This document shows, piece by piece, positions 26,852 through 35,805 of a stretch of DNA of 64,000 nucleotides (position 1 is its first letter; each line of letters opens with the position of its first letter). The stretch spans positions 3,146,930 through 3,210,929 of the forward strand of contig NZ_KB912877.1 in NCBI RefSeq assembly GCF_000383855.1. The letters are read 5' to 3'. The stretch comes from Methylobacter marinus A45. Lineage in GTDB: Bacteria; Pseudomonadota; Gammaproteobacteria; Methylococcales; Methylomonadaceae. The notes beneath the pieces are model-generated. The model was given only the letters and a program-made list of their open reading frames with translations, did not search any database and was not told the DNA's origin. The position numbers and the translations under genes were made by a program.

Positions 26852-27699
26852 AACGCTTCAATAATGGCTCTGATCAGGTCCAGCGTTTTATTGTCCTGGT
26901 CGTTTTCAGGATTGTATTCGCTGATTTCCAGGCCGCATATCCTGGCCTCGCGCTTGATTGACCTGAGCGCCGACATGAGTTCGTCCGCCCGGAGGCCGTC
27001 CGGGGCCGGCGTTTCGACGCCGGGCGCATCGGCGGGATCAATAAAATCCAGGTCTATGCTGATGCCGATCAGGCTGCAGGTCCGGCTCAGCTGTGCTATC
27101 GCCGCCTGTAAGGTCTGGGCGAGATGGCTGATTTGATCGGCAAAAATAATCCTGACTCCCGCCTCTTGCAATAACGCATACTCCTCCTGCTCGTAGCTGC
27201 GGATGCCTATCTGGATCAGGTGTTGCGGCTTGATGAAGCGGTCGGCCGGGTACAGGGCCGACAGCCGGCTGTCGGCCTTGCCCAGCAGGGCCGATACAGG
27301 CATGCCGTGAATATTGCCGGAAGGGGAGGTTTCAAAGGTATGGGCATCCATATGTGCATCGATCCAGATCAGCCCCAGGTCCTCTGTTTCCGGCAAGGCT
27401 TGCAGAACGCCGGGCCAGGTGCCCATGGCGCAGGAATGATCGCCGCCGATCACCAGGAACGGGCGGCGGGCTTTGGTCCAGTTCCGGGTCAGCCGGCTGG
27501 CTTGCCGGTTGAGCCGATACAACTGGTCATCCTTTGAGCCTCGATTGTCAGGCTGCAGGATATGCCATTGCAGCTGCAGGCCGCTATCGTGCAAGGGCTG
27601 CAGCACCAAATCCTCGCGCAGCAATTCAGCCGCATAACCGCATGACTGCATGGGGCCGCCCAGGCAAGAGGCAATCCCCAGTGTCTGTAATTTGGTCAT
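26776..27699 (-). CDS. rocF: arginase
   Basis: 307 residues of the arginase/ureohydrolase family. Manganese ligands are visible in IGGDHSCAMG, WIDAHMDAHT and SIDLDFIDPADAPG, and EISEYNPENDQ near the end matches the family. It makes ornithine and urea from arginine. ATG 27699 has a strong AGGAGG before it; the longer frame to 27768 is rejected. The C-terminus overlaps the convergent cyclodeaminase gene. Whether the substrate is arginine rather than another guanidino compound is a family inference. Confidence 0.87.
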   Translation of the reverse strand: MTKLQTLGIASCLGGPMQSCGYAAELLREDLVLQPLHDSGLQLQWHILQPDNRGSKDDQLYRLNRQASRLTRNWTKARRPFLVIGGDHSCAMGTWPGVLQALPETEDLGLIWIDAHMDAHTFETSPSGNIHGMPVSALLGKADSRLSALYPADRFIKPQHLIQIGIRSYEQEEYALLQEAGVRIIFADQISHLAQTLQAAIAQLSRTCSLIGISIDLDFIDPADAPGVETPAPDGLRADELMSALRSIKREARICGLEISEYNPENDQDNKTLDLIRAIIEAFYGDSRPNRSLGSCTSGINGMSVPR

Positions 27700-27951
27700 A
27701 ACCGTTTCCTCCTGAAAAAAGAATCGAAACATGAGTTGATCCGGGGCGATTTTAGCGGATGGTAACACAGGGGAGGATGCTTGGGCTCACGGATAGCCAG
27801 TCATCCGAGAACGGCAGGGGGAGATATCGATTTTCAGGTCGGAAATACCGGTATGGCAGGGCGTGCCTTTAGTGCAATCAGCCGTTACCTGAAAATAACG
27901 GCTGTTGTAAAAATTGACTATTGTTATTGGCAGGCCTGCCTGAAAAATACC

Positions 27952-27972
27952 GTAGGGTACGCATTGCGTACC
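27952..27972. repeat. REP-like palindrome, intact
   Basis: GTAGGGTACGCATTGCGTAC followed by C: a GGTACGC-ATT-GCGTACC palindrome with GTAG outside. The same unit occurs at 34289 and in disrupted form at each miniature element. Confidence 0.75.
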
Positions 27973-28007
27973 TTCTCCAGCGGTTCCGGTGAAAGTCATC
28001 CCAACAG

Positions 28008-28177
28008 GTACCAGACTGTGAAAGAATTAGTGAAAAGCATCATAAAAAGCCTTATTCACCACGAAGATCACGAAGGACACGAAGAAAAAATAAAATTAAT
28101 CAATAACTTAAAGCTTCGTGCTCTTCGTGTCCTTCGTGGTTAAATCTTTTAAATTGAATACTTTCACAGTCTCGTAC
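28008..28177. mobile_element. 170-bp miniature inverted-repeat element, copy 2 (inverted)
   Basis: Reverse orientation relative to the copy at 5324 and exactly the same length. Differences are confined to about four bases (for example within GAAGAGCACGAAG and ATGATGC), which suggests recent movement. It is flanked by GTAC on both sides; the right flank continues as GTACGCGATGCGTACCCTAC, an interrupted REP-like palindrome. Confidence 0.85.
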
Positions 28178-28533
28178 GCGATGCGTACCCTACCGGATTT
28201 ATGAAAACCTCTGACGCCCTATCGGTCAGTGGATAGCTTGTCTTTCATGGCGACGCATGCCTGAAGGTAATGTTTCCGACTAATGAATAAATGCCCTAGC
28301 CACATGGTTGCCGGGACTGACATGCTACAGGCTTTGCTACAGGAAAGCGGATGCTTTTCCGCGCGTGCCGTCAGGGGTGTGTATCATATGGATCAGAAAG
28401 GGTAAGAATTGATTGAACCTTGTTTGTTTGATACCTTACAATTTCGCTGGGTGAATTATAAAAAGAAAGTCATCGGGTGATTTCAGTTGCCCCGCAGTCG
28501 CCCTTATGGTTAATAATAATTTTGGAGTATGGT

Positions 28534-29538
28534 ATGTTTAAAATTCGTTCGCTGGTTTCAGCGTTAATGCTTGCTGGCAGCGTTTCTGTTGCTTCAGCCT
28601 GGGAGGCTTTACCTGCAAAAGCGCCTGAACCGGCTGATAACCCTTCCTCGGAAGCTAAAATAGAGCTCGGTAAAATTCTATATCACGATCCGCGTTTGTC
28701 TTCGACCGGTACGCTGTCCTGCGCATCTTGCCATAACACCATGTTAGGCGGCGAGGACAACAGAGCGAATTCGATAGGCGTCCATGATCAAACAGGCGGC
28801 CGCAGTTCACCGACAGTCTGGAATGCGGCGTTCAGCAAAGTCCAGTTCTGGGACGGCCGGGCGGCAAGCCTTGAAGATCAGGCGGCAGGCCCTGTGACCA
28901 ATCCTATTGAAATGGGCATGAAGAGTTGGGATGACGTCGTGGCGCGCCTGAAAGCCATCGAGGGTTATCAAGGGCTTTTCGAGAAAGCATTCGGCAAGGA
29001 TTCGATTTCCAAGGATAACGCGACCAAAGCGATCGCCACTTATGAAAGAACCCTGATTACGCCGAACAGCCCTTATGACAAATATGTCAATGGCGACGAA
29101 TCCGCTTTGACGGCCCAGCAAATCAGCGGTATGCAGAAATTCCAGGAAATAGGCTGTACCAGTTGCCACAGCGGCCCTGCCTTTAACGGTGAAGGCGCGT
29201 TCCAGAAGTTCCCTATCAACAGCAATGGTTATTTTGAAGCGCAATATCATTTCAAGAAGGATAAAGGGGTAGCGGAAGTCAGCAAAAATGCCGCTGACGA
29301 GCATATGTGGAAAGTGCCTACCTTACGCAATATCGCTTTAACGGCGCCTTATTTTCACAACGGTTCGGTTAAAACGCTGGACTCAGCCGTAACCTTAATG
29401 GCGAAACTGCAATTAGGCAAGGATTTGTCCAAGGAAGAGGTGGCTGATATCGTGGCTTTCCTGAATGCCTTGACCGGTGAATTCCCCAAACAAACAATGC
29501 CGGTTCTGCCAGGTACGCCCGGTACCACTTTAAACTAA
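28534..29538 (+). CDS. dihaem cytochrome c peroxidase
   Basis: 334 residues. A Sec signal peptide (residues 1-22, cleavage near ASA/WE) is followed by two haem-binding sites, CASCHN and CTSCHS, the hallmark of the bacterial CcpA/MauG family. FWDGRAASLEDQAAGP and PTLRNIALTAPYFHNG are conserved regions around the peroxidatic haem. It reduces periplasmic hydrogen peroxide with electrons from small c cytochromes. GGAG at 28524 supports ATG 28534 over an in-frame start 19 codons earlier. It is monocistronic with its own terminator. Confidence 0.9.
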   Translation: MFKIRSLVSALMLAGSVSVASAWEALPAKAPEPADNPSSEAKIELGKILYHDPRLSSTGTLSCASCHNTMLGGEDNRANSIGVHDQTGGRSSPTVWNAAFSKVQFWDGRAASLEDQAAGPVTNPIEMGMKSWDDVVARLKAIEGYQGLFEKAFGKDSISKDNATKAIATYERTLITPNSPYDKYVNGDESALTAQQISGMQKFQEIGCTSCHSGPAFNGEGAFQKFPINSNGYFEAQYHFKKDKGVAEVSKNAADEHMWKVPTLRNIALTAPYFHNGSVKTLDSAVTLMAKLQLGKDLSKEEVADIVAFLNALTGEFPKQTMPVLPGTPGTTLN

Positions 29539-29551
29539 GCCGTTTTCGGCA

Positions 29552-29573
29552 AGGGCGGCCGGTCGGCCGCCCT
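29552..29573. repeat. perfect palindrome after peroxidase gene
   Basis: AGGGCGGCCG-GT-CGGCCGCCCT, a 10-bp perfect stem with a 2-base centre, between the stop codon and the T-tailed terminator. Possible first half of a double terminator. Confidence 0.6.
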
Positions 29574-29583
29574 CATTTGCAAA

Positions 29584-29607
29584 GGGGAGCTTTCTGGCTC
29601 CTTTTTT
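29584..29607 (+). terminator. intrinsic terminator of the peroxidase gene
   Basis: GGAGC (29586-29590) and GCTCC (29597-29601) form a short stem directly followed by TTTTTT. It ends where the convergent gene stops. Confidence 0.8.
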
Positions 29608-30880
29608 ATTGCCCGCTGTAAATTGGCGCCGCCGCTATGCGCCTGTCAATCAGCTCGATGATTTTTTGATAAGCCGGACTGTTGACGGACTCGAAGCGTC
29701 TTTCGAATTCCGCCAGATCCATATTTTCAGGCAGATCCCGGGGATCCGGCATAAAGTCCCGGTAATCGTTTATCGCGGCCATGGCTTTCTGCATTCTGCG
29801 GGCGTTTTCAGGCGATGAGGTGGCCATTTCGCCAAAGTAGGTGCCGGCCTTGTCGGCGGCCAGGTCGATAAAGCTGAAGCCACTGCCTTCCCGGGCATCT
29901 CTCAACTCTTTTTCCTCGCCTATGGCCTGGGCAATCTGGCCGTTGGCCGATGCGGTCAGTGCCGCGGAACCGATAAAGTGCTTGGCCAGGTCTATTCGTT
30001 TATACATGAAGGCCGAATACTGTTGTTCGGTAACCGGCAAGGGCTTGGACGCAGGCAGGAATTTTTCGGTTTCCCGTTTATTGACGTATTCATTGACGGT
30101 AAAAATAACGATCCTGTTTTCTTCGATGGCATTTTCCAGGCTAGAGCGCTGACAGGCCAGTTCAAACAGCGGTTTTAGCAACTCCGCCAGCGACAGGCGC
30201 CAGGCCGGGTCATGCCGGGCAACGATCTCGGCCAGTTTTTGCTGGTAGACATTGTGCGTCTGGCTGTCGCCGTCATGCCCCTGAGTCAGGAAATTTTTGG
30301 CCTGTATCAGGGTTTTCGCGTCGGAATTGTAAGCGATGGTCAGTTTTTTGCCTTCAATTTGCACGGCTTTAATGGGCCGGGTCGCCAGGATGAAATAGTC
30401 ATTCAACGATGAATGCTGAATTACCTTGTCGATAACAAACGCAGCGAGTTTGGCTGGCAGCAATAGCTTTCCGGCTTTAAATTTCGTGATGCCGGGCAGG
30501 GGCGCGTCGTTTTCACTGCCTAATCTGAAGCTGATATTCAAATATTTGCCCAGGCCGTTTTCAGGCAGGGTTACCGTGACGTTGAATCTGACTTTGTTGT
30601 CTTTCAGTTCAATTCTGACGGCGCTTTTACTGTACCGGTTCAACAGATAATTGCCGGCGAGATTGAGGTCGGCTTCGGTCAGTTCAATCGTATGGATTTC
30701 GTCTGGCCGGGTTTTAGCGCCTTCATGCAGGATTTTTTTTGCCCTGGCCACATCCTCGTGCGTCAGCGACCAGCCCAACTCGGTTTCAGGCGTGTTGCCG
30801 ACCGCAAACAGGACCAGCATGACGCAGAAAAACACTAATGCACACAGGCAATAGCTCAAGGCACGGAATAAAGTTTTCAT
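29606..30880 (-). CDS. membrane-anchored protein of unknown function
   Basis: 424 residues. A single N-terminal hydrophobic helix (about residues 6-28, YCLCALVFFCVMLVLFAVG) acts as signal anchor, leaving the rest in the periplasm. Central strands (VRIELKDNKVRFNVTVTLP) suggest a beta-rich domain, and the C-terminal half is helical and charged. I do not recognise the family. It lies 9 bases after the exopolyphosphatase gene in the same direction, so the two are probably co-transcribed and may share a cell-envelope or phosphate-stress role. Confidence 0.7.
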   Translation of the reverse strand: MKTLFRALSYCLCALVFFCVMLVLFAVGNTPETELGWSLTHEDVARAKKILHEGAKTRPDEIHTIELTEADLNLAGNYLLNRYSKSAVRIELKDNKVRFNVTVTLPENGLGKYLNISFRLGSENDAPLPGITKFKAGKLLLPAKLAAFVIDKVIQHSSLNDYFILATRPIKAVQIEGKKLTIAYNSDAKTLIQAKNFLTQGHDGDSQTHNVYQQKLAEIVARHDPAWRLSLAELLKPLFELACQRSSLENAIEENRIVIFTVNEYVNKRETEKFLPASKPLPVTEQQYSAFMYKRIDLAKHFIGSAALTASANGQIAQAIGEEKELRDAREGSGFSFIDLAADKAGTYFGEMATSSPENARRMQKAMAAINDYRDFMPDPRDLPENMDLAEFERRFESVNSPAYQKIIELIDRRIAAAPIYSGQ

Positions 30881-30889
30881 AAGGATAGC

Positions 30890-32389
30890 TTATAAAAACT
30901 CCAGCTTGAAGCCTGAGGACTTTAAATAGTCGGCTTCCTGGATCAAATCGGCATAGGTGAGCGGCGACTGGGCCAGCCAGTTATCCGGAAACTGTAAACT
31001 GATTTTGGATTTTACAATGGCGATCTTAAAGTCCGGTAACTGGTGCTCGTGGCGGTTGCGGCGCAACAGGACGGCCAAGCGCAGAATAATGGCCAGATAG
31101 GGGGCGTCGATGTCCCAGGGAAACGGCAAGCCGCTGAAACGGCTATGCGAGAATTTACGCCGATGCGATCTGACAATCGTGGCCAGCAAAATCTGGTCTT
31201 GCCTGGAAAAGCCGGCCAGATCGCCATTCTCGATAATATAGGCGCTGTGTTTATGGTATTGGTTATGGGCGATATCATGGCCGATCTCGTGCAGGGAGGC
31301 CGCCCAGTCCAGAAATTGCGCGCTGTTTTCATTGTTGAAAAGACATACGGCGCTGTTGAGCTGAGCCAGCATGTAGTGAACGGTCTGCCTGACGCGCTCC
31401 GCGTGTTCCTTGTCGGTATGATAACGCTCGGCCAGTGTCTGCACGGTCGCCGAGCGAATGTCGCGGTCATAAATCCGGCCCAGTAAGTCCTGGATCAGGC
31501 CTTCCCTGAGCGCGCCGTCGGAAACGGTCATCTGCTCGATGCCGAGGCTTTTGAAGGTGGCGTAGACGATTGCCACGCCGCCCGGGAATACCGGCAGGCG
31601 CTCCGGGTCGAGTCCCGGCAAAGCCAGTTGGTTAATATGGTCGCAGCGGTTGATATGGGCGATCAGTTGTTCCAGGCCGTCCAGCGTGATGCCGTTGTTG
31701 CTCCAGTTCTTGATCTGCAGGACTTTGTCGATGGCGCGCAAGCTGCCGGAAGCGCCGATGGCTTCGTCCCAGTTTTTGCGCTGGAACTGTTTCGCGAAGG
31801 GTTCCAATTGCTGCTCGGCAAACAGGACGGCTTGGGTAAATGCGTGTTTGGACAGCCTGCCGTTCTTGAAAAAGCTATTGCTGACCGAAACGCAGCCCAT
31901 GGGCAGGCTCTCTTTTTTCCTGGGCGTAGCGTCCTGGCCGATAATATATTCGGTGCTGCCGCCGCCGATATCCATCACGAAGCGAAGGTTGGCGTTGGTG
32001 CCCAGACTGTGCGCGACGCCCAGATAAATCAGGCGCGCCTCTTCTATGCCGGAAATGATGTCGATAGGATGATTCAGGGCTTTTTCGGCTTTGGCCAGAA
32101 ACTGCGCGGCGTTTTTGGCCGTGCGCAAGGTATTGGTGCCGACGGCGCGGACGCTGCCGGGCGGAAAGTTGCGGATTCGCTGGCCGAATCGCTGCAGACA
32201 CTCCAGCGCCCTTTTTTGCGTGGCGACATCCAGATTGTGCTTCTTGTCCAGTCCGGATGCCAGTCTGACCATCTCCTTAAGCCGGTCGATGGTTTGCAGT
32301 TTGCCATCGGCCAGGCTGCAAACGATCATGTGAAAGCTGTTCGACCCCAGGTCTACAGCGGCAACGATTTCAGGCGGTTTCTTTGGCAC
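30890..32389 (-). CDS. ppx: Ppx/GppA exopolyphosphatase
   Basis: 499 residues. Sugar-kinase-like ATPase fold: AAVDLGSNSFHMIVCSLADG at the start and VMDIGGGSTEYIIGQ in the second domain. The C-terminal helical part has an HD-type region (LHEIGHDIAHNQYHKHSAYI). It hydrolyses polyphosphate and may also act on pppGpp; Ppx and GppA cannot be separated by sight. It is first in a two-gene unit with the membrane protein above. Confidence 0.88.
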   Translation of the reverse strand: MPKKPPEIVAAVDLGSNSFHMIVCSLADGKLQTIDRLKEMVRLASGLDKKHNLDVATQKRALECLQRFGQRIRNFPPGSVRAVGTNTLRTAKNAAQFLAKAEKALNHPIDIISGIEEARLIYLGVAHSLGTNANLRFVMDIGGGSTEYIIGQDATPRKKESLPMGCVSVSNSFFKNGRLSKHAFTQAVLFAEQQLEPFAKQFQRKNWDEAIGASGSLRAIDKVLQIKNWSNNGITLDGLEQLIAHINRCDHINQLALPGLDPERLPVFPGGVAIVYATFKSLGIEQMTVSDGALREGLIQDLLGRIYDRDIRSATVQTLAERYHTDKEHAERVRQTVHYMLAQLNSAVCLFNNENSAQFLDWAASLHEIGHDIAHNQYHKHSAYIIENGDLAGFSRQDQILLATIVRSHRRKFSHSRFSGLPFPWDIDAPYLAIILRLAVLLRRNRHEHQLPDFKIAIVKSKISLQFPDNWLAQSPLTYADLIQEADYLKSSGFKLEFL

Positions 32390-32530
32390 AAGCTATCCGG
32401 TTTTAGTCTACGAAACTTTTAAAGATCTGATAAAATTACAAACTTTTTAGCTATCCATCTCATAGTGTTCTAATGGATGCGACGCTTAATTTAACTTATT
32501 TGAAGGCTTCCGTTAAGTGTTAGTTTTAGC

Positions 32531-33460
32531 ATGAAGGCATTATCAATTCGAAATCTCAAAAAAATCTATAACAATGGATTTGTGGCTTTAAAAGGCATTG
32601 ATCTTGATGTCGAAGCCGGTGATTTCTTTGCGTTGCTAGGACCTAACGGGGCCGGAAAATCCACCACCATCGGCATTATCAGTTCCCTGGTCAATGCCAC
32701 CAGCGGTTCGGTCAGTATCTTCGGACATGACCTGCGGCACGACCGGGCCCGGGCGAAAAGCTGCATCGGCCTGGTGCCTCAGGAAGTCAATTTCAACCAG
32801 TTTGAAACCGTCAAGAATATCCTGCTCAATCAAGCCGGCTATTACGGCACGCCGCGCAAAATCGCCCTGCAGCGGACCGAGCAATGCCTCAAGCAGATGG
32901 ATCTGTGGGATAAACGCGACATGGTATCGAGGCGTTTGTCGGGCGGCATGAAGCGCCGGGTCATGATTGCCCGCGCGCTGGTTCATGCGCCCAAGCTGCT
33001 GATTCTGGACGAGCCGACGGCAGGCGTCGATATCGAAATCCGTCGCTCGATGTGGAAAATGATGCAGGAAGTCAACCGGCAGGGCACGACCATCATTCTG
33101 ACCACGCATTATCTTGAGGAAGCCGAAAGCCTGTGCCGGAATATCGCCATTATCAATCACGGCCTGATCGTTGAAAATTCCGACATGGCCAGTCTGCTGG
33201 CCCGGCTGAACATCGATTATTTTGTGCTGGATCTGGCCGAACCGATCGATGCGGTGCCGGTTATCGAGGGCTATCAGATCGAGCGCGTTTCGGACAAGGT
33301 GCTGAACGTGGGCGTGCCCAAGGAGTACGGGCTGAATACCTTGTTCAAGTTGTTGACGGAACGCAATATCAAGGTGATCAGCCTGAAAAACAGGACCAAC
33401 CGGCTGGAACAACTGTTTATGGATTTGATTGATCAAGAATCCGACGAGTCACTGCAATGA
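32531..33460 (+). CDS. yadG: ABC transporter ATP-binding protein, YadG-like
   Basis: 309 residues. Walker A GPNGAGKST (about 38-46), signature RRLSGGMKRRVMIARAL, Walker B LLILDEPTAGVD. The C-terminal 80 residues are an extra beta domain, as in YadG. It energises export by the permease encoded next, with which it overlaps by 4 bases. The substrate is unknown; this drug/lipid-type exporter family (ABC-2) is broad. Confidence 0.9.
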   Translation: MKALSIRNLKKIYNNGFVALKGIDLDVEAGDFFALLGPNGAGKSTTIGIISSLVNATSGSVSIFGHDLRHDRARAKSCIGLVPQEVNFNQFETVKNILLNQAGYYGTPRKIALQRTEQCLKQMDLWDKRDMVSRRLSGGMKRRVMIARALVHAPKLLILDEPTAGVDIEIRRSMWKMMQEVNRQGTTIILTTHYLEEAESLCRNIAIINHGLIVENSDMASLLARLNIDYFVLDLAEPIDAVPVIEGYQIERVSDKVLNVGVPKEYGLNTLFKLLTERNIKVISLKNRTNRLEQLFMDLIDQESDESLQ

Positions 33461-34221
33461 ATCATGCCATAGCCCTTAGAACCATTGTCAAAAAGGAAGT
33501 CCAGCGCTTTATCCGCATCTGGCCGCAAACCCTGCTGCCGCCGGCCATTACCACGGCGCTGTATTTTCTGATTTTCGGCAAGCTGATCGGCGACCGGATC
33601 GGCACGGTCGGCGGCGCCAGCTATATGGATTATATCGTGCCGGGCGTGATTCTGATGTCCGTGATCAGCCATTCCTACGCCAATGTCGTGTCCTCGTTTT
33701 ATTCGACCAAGTTCCAGCGCAATATCGAGGAGTTGCTGGTTTCGCCGGTGCCCAACTGGGTGATCCTGTCCGGCTATGTCAGCGGCGGGATTATCCGGGG
33801 TTTGCTGGTGGGACTTGTTGTGGCGTTGATATCGCGTGTCTTTGCCGATATCGCCATCAACAACATTGCCGTCACTTTATCGATAGCCGTATTGACGGCT
33901 ACGGTCTTCTCGCTGGCCGGGTTTATCAATGCCGTGTTCGCGGACAGTTTTGACGATATTTCCATCATCCCGAACTTCATATTAACGCCGTTGAGCTATC
34001 TGGGCGGCGTGTTTTACTCGGTCGACATGCTGCCGGATGTCTGGCAGACGGTTTCCCTGGGCAATCCGATCCTGTACATGATCAATGCCTTTCGCTATGG
34101 CCTGATCGGCGTAACCGATGTGGACGTTACGATTGCCTTTGTCATGACCGGCGGCTTCAGTATTGTCTTGATTCTTTTCAGCCTGTTTTTGCTGCATAAG
34201 GGTGTGGGGATTAAGAATTAG
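33457..34221 (+). CDS. yadH: ABC-2 type transporter permease, YadH-like
   Basis: 254 residues with about six membrane helices and the ABC-2 pattern SYMDYIVPGVILMSVISHSY, then FILTPLSYLGGVFYSVDMLP. It starts at ATGA overlapping the ATPase stop, so the two are translationally coupled. It forms the membrane part of the YadGH-type exporter. No partner beyond these two. Confidence 0.9.
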   Translation: MNHAIALRTIVKKEVQRFIRIWPQTLLPPAITTALYFLIFGKLIGDRIGTVGGASYMDYIVPGVILMSVISHSYANVVSSFYSTKFQRNIEELLVSPVPNWVILSGYVSGGIIRGLLVGLVVALISRVFADIAINNIAVTLSIAVLTATVFSLAGFINAVFADSFDDISIIPNFILTPLSYLGGVFYSVDMLPDVWQTVSLGNPILYMINAFRYGLIGVTDVDVTIAFVMTGGFSIVLILFSLFLLHKGVGIKN

Positions 34222-34288
34222 AGCACGCGTCACGCGTAGGCGGGTTGGCGCTTTAGCGGAAACCCGGCATGGGCGGCTAGTTCAGGAT

Positions 34289-34309
34289 GTAGGGTACGCA
34301 TCGCGTACC
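34289..34309. repeat. REP-like palindrome, intact
   Basis: GTAGGGTACGCATCGCGTAC followed by C, the same unit as at 27952 and the intact form of the site interrupted by the elements at 5324, 28008 and 34358. Confidence 0.75.
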
Positions 34310-34357
34310 AGTTTTCAACATGTTCAGATGAATGAAGTTCCAAAAGGTACGCAGTGC

Positions 34358-34483
34358 GTACCAGACTGTGAAAGTATTCAGAATTTCTCTCTTCAATGTC
34401 TATATGTTGTTATATGCAAATATCAAATACACAATATATTGTGATAAAAATTTCAAAAAACGAATACTTTCACAGTCTCGTAC
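34358..34483. mobile_element. 126-bp miniature element with the same ends but different interior
   Basis: The terminal inverted repeats match the 170-bp elements (GTACCAGACTGTGAAAGTAT and its partner ATACTTTCACAGTCTCGTAC), but the interior is unrelated AT-rich DNA. Left flank GTACGCAGTGCGTAC, right flank GTACCCTAC: the element splits a REP-like palindrome at its second GTAC. A second subfamily moved by the same transposase is the simplest reading. Confidence 0.82.
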
Positions 34484-34545
34484 CCTACTGCTGTTAAAAG
34501 TGCTGGCGCTTGACCCGGCAAACGGGCTCCCCGACCCGTCTTTAA

Positions 34546-35805
34546 TTAAAACATCCCCGAAAAAGGCTGCACCGTCACCCATTCGCCGGCTTTGATGTCG
34601 GTGCTGTCATGGGCCAGAATGATGAACGCGTTCGCCAGGCTCATCGAGCTTAAAATCCCCGAACCCTGCTTGCCTGTCGTTTTTACGCGCCATTCCCCGT
34701 GATCACTCTGTTCGATGATGCCGCGATAGATTTCCGTGCGGCCGGGTTTCTTGCGCAGGTTTTCGCAGGCTTTGGCCAGGAAGGTCGGGGCGATCGGTTT
34801 GTCGGTGATGCCCAGCATTTTTTCCAGGGCGGGCAGGACAAACTGATAAAACGTCACCATGACCGCCACGGGATTGCCGGGCAGGCCGAAGAACGCGGCC
34901 TTGCCGATCCGGCCGAAAGCCAGGGGCCGCCCGGGCTTGATGGCGACTTTCCAAAAGTCGACCTGGCCGGAACCCTGCAGCGCCGTTTTCGTGTAATCGG
35001 CTTCGCCGACCGACACGCCGCCGGAGGAAATGATCACGTCGGCATAGGTGCCGGCTTCCTGGAAACGCTTCAGCAGCGTCTCGGGGTCATCTTCCAGTAT
35101 CCCTAAATTGATGACTTCGATATCGGGGCGGTCCAGCGCCGCCAGCAGGCTGTAACGGTTGCTGTCGTAAATGCCGCCGGTGCCCAGCGTCTGGCCGATG
35201 CCGAACACTTCGTTGCCGGTCGAGGCGATGGCGACCTTAAGCTTCCGGCGTACATCGATTTCGGCGATGCCGAGCGAGGCGCACAGGCCGATATCGGGCG
35301 GCGTCAGGTATTTGCCCGGCTGCAGAATGCTCTGCCCCTGGCGGATGTCTTCGCCGGCTAGGCGGACGTTCTGGCCGGCCTTGTGCCGGTTGTCCAGTTC
35401 GATGCAATTATCGGACAGCTGGACCTGCTCCTGCATGATCACAGTGTCCAGCCCTGCCGGCATGGGCGCGCCGGTCATGATGCGGACGCATTGGCCGCGT
35501 GCCGTGTCGCCGGCATACGGCCTGCCGGCAAAGGCCTGGCCAATGATTTCCAGCCGGCGCGTGCCCTGGCCGGGCAGGTCTTCGGCATGCAGGGCGTAAC
35601 CGTCGACGGCGGAATTGGTATGCGCCGGTACATTGACGGCCGAGATGACCGATTGGTAAAGCGTGCGGCCTCTGGCATGCTCGATATTGAGGCGCTCATA
35701 ACCGCTGGCTACGGGCACGGCGGCCAATATCCGGGCCAGGGCGTTCTTGACGGGAATCAGGCCGGGTTCATGGATATCGTTGCAGCTGGGTTGGGTCGTA
35801 ATCAT
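34546..35805 (-). CDS. moeA: molybdopterin molybdotransferase
   Basis: 419 residues. MoeA signatures: NVPAHTNSAVDGYALHAEDL, GAPMPAGLDTVIMQEQ, IISSGGVSVGEADYTK and the C-terminal FFGLPGNPVAVMVTFY. It inserts molybdate into adenylylated molybdopterin, needed by Mo enzymes other than nitrogenase. ATG 35805 overlaps the soxA stop by 4 bases, so it is the last gene of the nine-gene operon; an upstream in-frame start inside soxA is rejected. Confidence 0.93.
   Translation of the reverse strand: MITTQPSCNDIHEPGLIPVKNALARILAAVPVASGYERLNIEHARGRTLYQSVISAVNVPAHTNSAVDGYALHAEDLPGQGTRRLEIIGQAFAGRPYAGDTARGQCVRIMTGAPMPAGLDTVIMQEQVQLSDNCIELDNRHKAGQNVRLAGEDIRQGQSILQPGKYLTPPDIGLCASLGIAEIDVRRKLKVAIASTGNEVFGIGQTLGTGGIYDSNRYSLLAALDRPDIEVINLGILEDDPETLLKRFQEAGTYADVIISSGGVSVGEADYTKTALQGSGQVDFWKVAIKPGRPLAFGRIGKAAFFGLPGNPVAVMVTFYQFVLPALEKMLGITDKPIAPTFLAKACENLRKKPGRTEIYRGIIEQSDHGEWRVKTTGKQGSGILSSMSLANAFIILAHDSTDIKAGEWVTVQPFSGMF

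Larger units (their letters stand above)
27700..28533. other. 834-base gene-free stretch between arginase and peroxidase genes
   Basis: Contains an intact REP-like palindrome at 27952-27972, the 170-bp miniature element at 28008-28177 and 350 bases of leader in front of the peroxidase gene in which I see no clear promoter. An open frame at 27781-28143 runs through the repeats and is rejected. Confidence 0.6.
34222..34545. other. 324-base gene-free stretch
   Basis: Contains one intact REP-like palindrome and one disrupted by the short miniature element. The remaining bases are GC-rich with short inverted repeats (for example GGCGGGTTGGCGC) and no reading frame of note. Confidence 0.55.

Noticed and set aside
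27781..28143. 120-residue frame before the peroxidase gene
   Set aside because: It runs through the REP-like palindrome and the miniature element and has no ribosome site.
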